39,250 bases of DNA from the NCBI RefSeq assembly GCF_004348735.1, contig NZ_SMKT01000085.1, forward strand, positions 1-39,250. The letters run 5' to 3'. Under the pieces are notes generated by a model that saw nothing but the letters and a program-made list of their open reading frames with translations, made no database searches and was not told the DNA's origin. Source of the DNA: Actinomadura sp. KC06. GTDB taxonomy: Bacteria > Actinomycetota > Actinomycetes > Streptosporangiales > Streptosporangiaceae. Made by a program: the position numbers and the translations under genes. Shown piece by piece: positions 32,287 through 39,250 of the stretch. Position 1 is the first letter of the stretch. Each line of letters begins with the position of its first letter.

Positions 32287-33498
32287 GTGGACGCCCAGCG
32301 CCTGAAAGACAACTTCGCGCACGTCGCCGAGCAAGGCGACGCCGTCGCGCTGTTCTTCTACTCCGACCTGTTCGTGCGCAACCCGCACCTGCGCGACATG
32401 TTCCCGATCGGGATGAGCCACCAGCGCGACAAGCTGCTGCGCGCCCTCGGGCACATCGTCGCCCAGGTCGACGACCTGTCCAACCTCGTCCCGTTCCTCC
32501 AGCAGCTCGGCCGTGACCATCGCAGGTTCGGGATCGTCGCCGAGCACTACCCGCACGTCGGCGCCAGCCTCATCGCCACGCTCCGGCACTTCTCTGGGGA
32601 CACCTGGTCCGATGAGGTCGAGAGCGACTGGGGCGCCGCGTACGGCCTCGTCGCCAAGGTCATGCTGGAGGCCGCCGACGAGGACTCCCTGACCCGGCCC
32701 GCCTGGTGGAACGGCCAGGTCGTCGCGATCGAACGGCGCCGGTTCGACATCGCCGTCCTGCGCGTCCAGCCCGACCGGCCGCTGCCGTACGAGCCCGGCC
32801 AGTCCGTCGCGCTGGAGGTGCCGTCCCGGCTGCGGCACTGGCGGTACTACTCGATGGCGAACGCGCCGCGTCCCGACCACAGCGTCGACTTCCACGTCCG
32901 GCTCGTGGACGGGGGCCCGGTCAGCCCCGTCCTGGTGCGCGCCACCGAGACCGGCGACCGCGTCCGGATGGGCGCCCCCGTCGGCACCCTCACGCTGGAC
33001 GAGTCGTCCGGACGGGACGTCATGCTCATCGCGGGCAGCACCGGACTGGCCCCGCTCAAGGCGATCCTGGAGCAGATCGCCCGCCGTCAAAGCCCGCCGC
33101 GCGTCCACCTGTTCTTCGGCGCCCGCACCCGCGACGGCCTGTACGACCTGGAGCACCTGAGCAAGCTCGCCGGCGAGTTCCCCTGGCTCACCGTCGTCCC
33201 CGCCGTGTCGGAGGAATCCGGCGGGCACGGGTTCTCACCCGTGCTCCAGTCGGGACCGCAGCCGGGATCGCAGTCGTGGTTCGAGGCGGGTCCCCAGCCG
33301 GGCCCGTCCCCGGTGGACGGCGAGATCGAGCACGGGAACCTGTCCGACGTCGTGGCCAGGCGCGGCCCCTGGGACGACCACGACGCGTATGTGTGCGGGC
33401 CCGCCGCGATGGTCGGGCACACCGCCGAGCAGCTCGCGCTGCTCGGCGTCCCGCGGGACCGCATCCGGTTGGAAACCTTCGCAGACGCACAGAGGTGA
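32287..33498 (+). CDS. Flavohaemoglobin (nitric oxide dioxygenase family)
   Basis: 403 residues. Globin domain 1-135 with Tyr 25, Gln 46 and His 78. FAD domain has RYYSMANAP (FAD-binding R-x-Y-S), and the NAD(P) domain has LIAGSTGLAPLKAILEQ and the distal CGPAAMVGHT. Together they oxidise NO to nitrate using NAD(P)H. Unusual: a P/G/Q-rich insertion of about 30 residues (around 318-347) inside the NAD domain, with a repeated GPQPG, where relatives have a short loop. GTG 32287 follows weak SD; coupled to the preceding globin gene. Its end overlaps the DivIVA-domain frame. Confidence 0.92.
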   Translation: MDAQRLKDNFAHVAEQGDAVALFFYSDLFVRNPHLRDMFPIGMSHQRDKLLRALGHIVAQVDDLSNLVPFLQQLGRDHRRFGIVAEHYPHVGASLIATLRHFSGDTWSDEVESDWGAAYGLVAKVMLEAADEDSLTRPAWWNGQVVAIERRRFDIAVLRVQPDRPLPYEPGQSVALEVPSRLRHWRYYSMANAPRPDHSVDFHVRLVDGGPVSPVLVRATETGDRVRMGAPVGTLTLDESSGRDVMLIAGSTGLAPLKAILEQIARRQSPPRVHLFFGARTRDGLYDLEHLSKLAGEFPWLTVVPAVSEESGGHGFSPVLQSGPQPGSQSWFEAGPQPGPSPVDGEIEHGNLSDVVARRGPWDDHDAYVCGPAAMVGHTAEQLALLGVPRDRIRLETFADAQR

Positions 33499-33503
33499 GC
33501 GCG

Positions 33504-34166
33504 TTGAACCCACCGAACCTTCCCGTCGTTTCCGAGGGCACGCGGCTGACCCCGGGCGAGCTCCGGTCGGTGGAGTTCGCCCGCGCCGCGCTTGGCCGCC
33601 GCGGTTACGACGAGGAGGAGGTCCGCGCCTTCCTGGCGTACGTCGAGCGGGAACTCGTCCAGATCTTCAACGACAAGGCCGCGCTCGGCGACGAGGTCAA
33701 CCGGCTCCGCTCCCAGGCCGCCGCCGGCGGCGGGAACGGCGTGATGGCGCCCGAGGACGCCCATTTCCAGGCCGTCCGGATCCTGTCGCAGGCGCAGCAG
33801 ACCGCCGACCTGTACGTCGCGGACGCCGAGCGCTACACCCGCGAGCTCGCCCACGAGGCCCGGCTGCACCGCGAGGCGATCCTGTCCGACGCCAAGGGAC
33901 GCGCCGAGCAGATGCTGGAACACGCCCACCGCAAGGCCGCGGCCGTCGCCGACGCCGCCGTCCGGACCGCCGAACAGCACGCGCGGGCCTCCTCCGCCCG
34001 CCCGCTCGGCGCCCTGCCGGACGACGAACGCCGCGCGATGGAACGGGAGATCGCCTACCTGCGCACCTATAGCGACGTCTACCGCACCCACCTGCGCTCC
34101 TACCTGGAAGCACTCCTCCGCAACGTCGACGAATGGGAGAACTCCGAACGGGCCGCGTTGCCTTAG
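33504..34166 (+). CDS. DivIVA-domain coiled-coil protein
   Basis: About 220 residues. N-terminal DivIVA/Wag31-like segment (RLTPGELRSVEFARAALGRRGYDEEEVRAFLAYVERELVQI), then a long helical region with many A/E/R heptads, ending in DERRAMEREIAYLRTYSDVYRTHLRSYLEALL. Such proteins sit at curved membranes and guide polar growth or division. Start: TTG 33504 has GAGGTG six bases upstream; GTG 33495, overlapping the previous stop, is the alternative and adds 3 residues. It is shorter than Wag31, so a secondary DivIVA paralogue is likely. Confidence 0.85.
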   Translation: MNPPNLPVVSEGTRLTPGELRSVEFARAALGRRGYDEEEVRAFLAYVERELVQIFNDKAALGDEVNRLRSQAAAGGGNGVMAPEDAHFQAVRILSQAQQTADLYVADAERYTRELAHEARLHREAILSDAKGRAEQMLEHAHRKAAAVADAAVRTAEQHARASSARPLGALPDDERRAMEREIAYLRTYSDVYRTHLRSYLEALLRNVDEWENSERAALP

Positions 34167-34380
34167 CGTTTTTCTCCTCCTTCGGCCCTGGCGGGCCTCC
34201 ATCGTCGACAAACGCGCGCGATCGCTGCTGTGTTTATGGCAGCGTCCTCCTCCTTCGGGCGCTGGGCGCCCTCCATCGTCGGGCGCTGCGCGCGATCGCT
34301 GCATCGCTTCGGCTCGCCTGGCGGCTCGCTGCGCGATCAGGTTTCTCGCAGGCTCGAACCTGCCTTCGGACGCGATCGCA
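34167..34380 (+). repeat. Dispersed intergenic repeat, copy 2 (upstream of ftsY)
   Basis: About 214 bp, inverted with respect to copy 1. Here the first module (CTCCTCCTTCGG...CCTCCATCGTCG...GCGATCGCTG) occurs twice, at about 34174-34226 and 34248-34305, followed by the second module with the CAGGTT/AACCTG hairpin. It begins immediately after the DivIVA-gene stop. Confidence 0.85.
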
Positions 34381-34412
34381 GGCGTTGGGGTTGTTGCGGG
34401 GTTGCGGCGGTG

Positions 34413-34522
34413 GCTGGTGCGGTCTCGTCCGTGAGGTTCCAGGGGATTGGCCGTAGGGTGCCAGGGGTTGGCCGTGGGGCTCCCGTGGTCTCGGCCGTGG
34501 GTTCCAGGGGGTTGGCTCGTTG
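34413..34522 (+). repeat. Imperfect 21-22-bp tandem repeats upstream of ftsY
   Basis: About five units (starting near 34413, 34435, 34457, 34479, 34501) built on GGTTCCAGGGG.TTGGCCGTGGG. Units 2, 3 and 5 are closest; 1 and 4 are diverged. The array ends 32 bases before the ftsY start. Confidence 0.7.
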
Positions 34523-34554
34523 GGTAGGCGGCTTCTGGAAAACTGGGGGGCGCT

Positions 34555-35703
34555 ATGGAATATCTGATCGTCATTGCCGCGCTGGTGGTCGTCGCGCTGA
34601 TCGTCGGCGGTGTCATGTTGGTGCGCCCGCGTCTGGGACGGGAGCGGCCGCCCGCCGAGCGTCCAGGCGAGCGGGCGGGGGGTGCGACCGCCGTCGATGA
34701 GGCGGGCGCGCCCACCTTGGAGAAGGCGCCGCCTACGGAGGTGCCGCCGCCGCGGCCTACGGTCGAGATCGAGAAACCGCCGCCGGGGGCGGGACGGCTG
34801 GTCAGGCTGAGGGCGCGGCTCGCCCGCTCGCAGAACACCTTCGGCAAGACCCTGCTCGGGCTGCTGTCGCGCGAGACGCTGGACGACGACGCCTGGGAGG
34901 AGATCGAGGACACCCTGATCACCGCCGACCTCGGCGCCGCCGTGGCCCGCCAGGTCACCGACGACCTGCGGACGCGCGTGCAGGTCCTCGGCACGCGCAG
35001 CCCCGGCGAGGTCCGCGAGATGCTCAAGCAGGAGCTGGTCAAGCAGATCGGCCCGGACCTGGACCGCTCGCTGCACACCGACACGCCCGGCGAGCGTCCC
35101 GCCGTGCTGATGGTCGTCGGCGTCAACGGCACCGGCAAGACCACCACGTGCGGGAAGCTCGGCCGCGTCCTCGTCGGCGATGGGAAGACCGTGCTCGTCG
35201 GCGCCGCCGACACGTTCCGCGCCGCCGCGGCCGACCAGCTGGAGACGTGGGCGAACCGGGTGGGGGCGCAGGTCGTCCGGAAGGACGAGGGCGCCGACCC
35301 CGCCAGCGTCGCGTTCGACGCCGTCAAGCAGGGCGTCGACACCAAGGTCGACGTGGTGATCATCGACACCGCGGGCCGGCTGCACACCAAGACCGGGCTG
35401 ATGGACGAGCTCGGCAAGATCAAGCGGGTCGTGGAGAAGCAGGCCACGGTCGACGAGGTGCTGCTCGTCCTGGACGCCACGACCGGGCAGAACGGCATGC
35501 AGCAGGCCCGCGTGTTCGCCGAGGTCGTCAACATCACCGGCGTCGTCCTGACGAAGCTGGACGGCACCGCGAAGGGCGGCATCGTCGTCCAGGTGCAGCG
35601 CGAGCTCGGCGTCCCGGTCAAGCTCGTCGGGCTCGGCGAGGGGCCGGACGATCTCGCCCCCTTCGAGCCCGAGGCCTTTGTCGACGCCATCCTGGGAGAC
35701 TGA
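34555..35703 (+). CDS. ftsY: Signal recognition particle receptor FtsY
   Basis: 382 residues. SRP-receptor GTPase. An N-terminal membrane segment (LIVIAALVVVALIVGGVMLV, 4-23), as in other actinobacteria, then a P/E-rich linker and the NG domain: N-domain helices (TFGKTLLGLLSRETLDDDAWEEIEDTLI), G1 GVNGTGKTTT (about 189), AADTFRAAAADQL, G3 DTAGRLHT and G4 TKLDGTAKGG. It targets ribosomes carrying membrane proteins to the translocon. ATG 34555 follows GGGGGG. ffh is not in the window. Confidence 0.97.
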   Translation: MEYLIVIAALVVVALIVGGVMLVRPRLGRERPPAERPGERAGGATAVDEAGAPTLEKAPPTEVPPPRPTVEIEKPPPGAGRLVRLRARLARSQNTFGKTLLGLLSRETLDDDAWEEIEDTLITADLGAAVARQVTDDLRTRVQVLGTRSPGEVREMLKQELVKQIGPDLDRSLHTDTPGERPAVLMVVGVNGTGKTTTCGKLGRVLVGDGKTVLVGAADTFRAAAADQLETWANRVGAQVVRKDEGADPASVAFDAVKQGVDTKVDVVIIDTAGRLHTKTGLMDELGKIKRVVEKQATVDEVLLVLDATTGQNGMQQARVFAEVVNITGVVLTKLDGTAKGGIVVQVQRELGVPVKLVGLGEGPDDLAPFEPEAFVDAILGD

Positions 35704-35735
35704 AAAAACAGGCCAATATTGCGGAAATGCGGTTT

Positions 35736-35773
35736 GTGAGGATTTGGAAACACCGGTGAAACACGCCGGGACC
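35736..35773 (+). promoter_or_regulatory. GlnR-type nitrogen operator upstream of amtB
   Basis: GTGAG (35736), GAAAC (35747), GAAAC (35758) and GGACC (35769) follow each other at an exact 11-base period, i.e. 5-mers separated by n6. This is the layout of actinobacterial GlnR boxes (gTnAC-n6-GaAAC repeated). The last site is weak. A further GTTTC/GGAAAC pair lies just downstream (35776-35792). Confidence 0.7.
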
Positions 35774-35874
35774 GGGTTTCACACCGCGGAAACGTAGGAG
35801 CCCCTCAGCCGAAACCGCCGCGCCCGAGTCTCTGAGCAGTCACGTTCCCCTGGCGAGGAGGGACTCTCTCAGAG

Positions 35875-37214
<1,340 letters not shown>

Positions 37215-37218
<4 letters not shown>

Positions 37219-37553
37219 AGCTCGTCACTGCGGTCATCAAGCCGTTCAAGCTGGACGACGTGAAGAGGGCGCTGGAGGCGTTCGGCGTCCGGGGCCTGAC
37301 GGTCAGCGAGGCCAGCGGCTACGGCCGCCAGAAGGGCCACACGGAGGTCTACCGCGGCGCCGAGTACCAGGTCGACCTGGTGCCCAAGCTGCGGATCGAG
37401 GTCCTCGTGGACGCGGCGGACGCCGACGACATCATCGACGTGATCGTCAAGGCGGCCCGCACCGACAAGATCGGCGACGGCAAGGTCTGGGCCGTCCCGG
37501 TCGACACCGTCGTCCGCGTCCGCACCGGCGAAACCGGCCCCGAAGCCCTCTAG
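37215..37553 (+). CDS. glnK: Nitrogen regulatory protein PII (GlnK type)
   Basis: 112 residues. PII trimer subunit; blocks AmtB when nitrogen is plentiful. T-loop GRQKGHTEVYRGAEYQVDLVPK with Tyr 51, the modified residue, and C-terminal GDGKVWAVPVDTVVRVRTGE. In Streptomyces and Corynebacterium this tyrosine is adenylylated by the product of the adjacent glnD. ATG 37215 overlaps the amtB stop, so it is translationally coupled. Confidence 0.96.
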
Positions 37554-37561
37554 GCGGCACG

Positions 37562-39250
37562 ATGGCCCCGGGACGGCAAGCGGAATCCGGCGACGGGCCG
37601 GAAGCGGCCCGGGCTGCTCTCGCGGCGGCCCGGGCCGAACGGGCCGCCGAGCTGGACCGATGGCTGCGATCCCTCCTGACCGCCGCCCCTGCCCGCCCGG
37701 TCCACGAGGACGTCGCCCTCATCGCGGTCGGCAGCCACGCACGACGTGAACTGACGCCCGGCGGCGACCTCGACCTCGTCCTCCTCCATCGAGGCCGCGC
37801 CGGGATCGCCGAGATCGCCGACCGTGTCTGGTATCCGGTCTGGGACTCCGGGCTGCGGCTCGACCACTCCGTCCGCACCGTGCACGAGGCCCGGACGGTC
37901 GCGCGCGGCGACATGAAGGCGGCCCTCGGCCTCCTGTCGGCGCGCCTGATCGCGGGCGATCGCGCACTCGCGGACGAACTGCGCAGCGCCGTCCTCACCG
38001 ACTGGCGGGCGGACGCCCCCGTTCGCCTGCCCGAGCTGTCGCAGATGTGCCGCGAACGGTGGGAGTCCCATGGCGAGCTGGCCTTTCTCCTGGAACCCGA
38101 CCTCAAAGAGGCGCACGGCGGGCTGCGCGACGTCCACGTCCTGCACGCCGTCGCCGCGTCCTGGGTGGCGTCCGGTCCCGACGGCCGGGTCCGGGCGGCC
38201 CATGAACTGCTGCTCGACGCCCGGCACGCGCTGCACGAGGTCACGGGCCGATCCACGGACCGCCTCGTCTTGCAGGAACAGGACGCGGTCGCCCGCGCCC
38301 TCGGCCTGGCCGACGCGAACGTCCTGCAACGCTTGATCGCGGAGGCCGCCCGCACGATCACCTACGCTGCGTCGCACGCGTGGCGCCGCGCCGACCGCTT
38401 CACCAGGTCCCGGCGCGGCGTCGAGCGGCGTCCTGTCGGCGACGGCGCCGTCGACCACGACGGCGAGGTCGTCCTCGCGCGGAACGCCGACCTGAACGAT
38501 CCAGCGCTCGCCCTCCGCGTCGCCGCGGCCGCCGCGCACGCGGGCCTGCCGCTGGCACCCGCGACGGTCGACCGGCTCGCCGAACACGCCGCCCTGCCGC
38601 GCACGCCCTGGCCCGCCGCCGCCCGCGATGCCCTCGTGTCCCTGCTCGGCGCCGGCCCCGCCGCCATCGGCGTCTGGGAGGCGCTCGACCAGGCCGGGCT
38701 GATCGTCCGGCTGCTGCCCGAATGGGAACGCGTCCGCAACCGTCCGCAGCGCAACCCCGTCCACCGCTTCACCGTGGACCGCCACCTCGTGGAAACCGCC
38801 ACCGGCGCCGCCGCCCTCACCCGCGAGGTCGCCCGCCCTGATCTCCTCCTCGTCGGCGCCCTCCTGCACGACATCGGCAAGGGCCGTCCCGGCGACCACT
38901 CCGCCACCGGCGCCGCCATCGCCCGCGACATCGGCGCCGACCTCGGCTTCCCCGAGGACGACGTTCGCGTGCTGGAGACGCTCGTCCGCCACCACCTGCT
39001 CCTGCCCGAAACCGCCACCCGCCGCGACATCGACGACCCGATGACCGTGCAGACGGTCACCGCCGCCGTCTCGGCGGTGCCCGGCCGCGAACGCGAGATC
39101 CTCGACCTCCTCGCCGCACTGGCGGTCGCCGACGGCAACGCCACCGGCCCCGCCGCCTGGGGCACCTGGAAGGCCGCCCTCGTCACCGACCTGACCCGCC
39201 GCGCCGCCGCCGCACTGTCCGGCGGCTCCCGCCCCGTCCTGTCTCTTATC
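37562..39250 (+). CDS. glnD: PII nucleotidyltransferase GlnD (5' part, cut by window end)
   Basis: 563 codons open to the right edge, starting 8 bases after glnK. Nucleotidyltransferase motif GSHARRELTPGGDLDLVLLH, linker helices with EPDLKEAHGGLRDVHVL, and an HD domain (LLVGALLHDIGKGRPGDHSATGA) that removes the modification. The expected C-terminal ACT domains lie beyond the window. In actinobacteria GlnD adenylylates PII rather than uridylylating it. The last four codons may be adapter sequence rather than genomic. Confidence 0.93.
   Translation, partial: MAPGRQAESGDGPEAARAALAAARAERAAELDRWLRSLLTAAPARPVHEDVALIAVGSHARRELTPGGDLDLVLLHRGRAGIAEIADRVWYPVWDSGLRLDHSVRTVHEARTVARGDMKAALGLLSARLIAGDRALADELRSAVLTDWRADAPVRLPELSQMCRERWESHGELAFLLEPDLKEAHGGLRDVHVLHAVAASWVASGPDGRVRAAHELLLDARHALHEVTGRSTDRLVLQEQDAVARALGLADANVLQRLIAEAARTITYAASHAWRRADRFTRSRRGVERRPVGDGAVDHDGEVVLARNADLNDPALALRVAAAAAHAGLPLAPATVDRLAEHAALPRTPWPAAARDALVSLLGAGPAAIGVWEALDQAGLIVRLLPEWERVRNRPQRNPVHRFTVDRHLVETATGAAALTREVARPDLLLVGALLHDIGKGRPGDHSATGAAIARDIGADLGFPEDDVRVLETLVRHHLLLPETATRRDIDDPMTVQTVTAAVSAVPGREREILDLLAALAVADGNATGPAAWGTWKAALVTDLTRRAAAALSGGSRPVLSLI

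Noticed and set aside
33087..35753. 888-codon minus-strand frame
   Set aside because: It crosses ftsY, the intergenic repeat and the DivIVA gene in antisense; no recognisable domain.

Overview
The window is chromosomal DNA from a high-GC Gram-positive actinomycete. This rests on heavy use of GTG starts, 4-base GTGA/ATGA overlaps, third-position G/C bias, PASTA-less Ser/Thr kinases, a DivIVA/Wag31-type protein, actinobacterial SMC, and a GlnR-type nitrogen operator before amtB-glnK-glnD. I infer a non-streptomycete filamentous actinomycete, perhaps Thermomonosporaceae/Streptosporangiales, but the sequence does not prove the family. Both ends cut genes. The last bases resemble a Tn5/Nextera mosaic end, so the right edge is probably a contig end.

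Left part (1-5000): a gene remnant, an Rpn/PD-(D/E)XK-type protein, a membrane Ser/Thr kinase, then a compact locus with a 24-codon micro-ORF and three atypical tRNA genes. Two of these have leucine anticodons without the long variable arm of normal tRNA-Leu; the third is a Tyr-anticodon class II gene. A lipoprotein and a membrane protein follow.

4967-9704: a TetR regulator with a textbook promoter and a perfect palindrome at its probable leaderless start, followed by P450 (CYP123-like), SDR, CYP51, 3Fe-4S ferredoxin and an NTF2-fold protein. This matches the mycobacterial cyp51 neighbourhood (Rv0767c to Rv0762c) gene for gene. The genes are nearly all overlapping, so they form one oxidation operon.

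9732-26736: housekeeping genes typical of this actinobacterial region: DUF3515 lipoprotein and Lrp-type ligand-binding protein (minus strand), thiL, a membrane-anchored CBM2-like protein, thiD, rpmB (minus strand, structured leader), DAK2/FakA-like protein, recG, a second membrane Ser/Thr kinase, an LPXTG wall protein (minus strand), rsmD, a class B PBP, coaD, yceD-rpmF, rnc-mutM and acylphosphatase.

26915-35703: a small coiled-coil protein, smc, a duplicated globin pair (single-domain globin plus flavohaemoglobin), a DivIVA-domain protein and ftsY. A dispersed, hairpin-bearing repeat sits upstream of smc and, in inverted orientation, upstream of ftsY, the latter next to a 21-22-bp tandem array.

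35736-39250: nitrogen module: GlnR-like operator, amtB, glnK and the 5' part of glnD.

The parts most worth following up are the micro-ORF/tRNA cluster, the self-operator of the cyp51-locus TetR, the inverted repeat pair around smc-divIVA, and the globin duplication.
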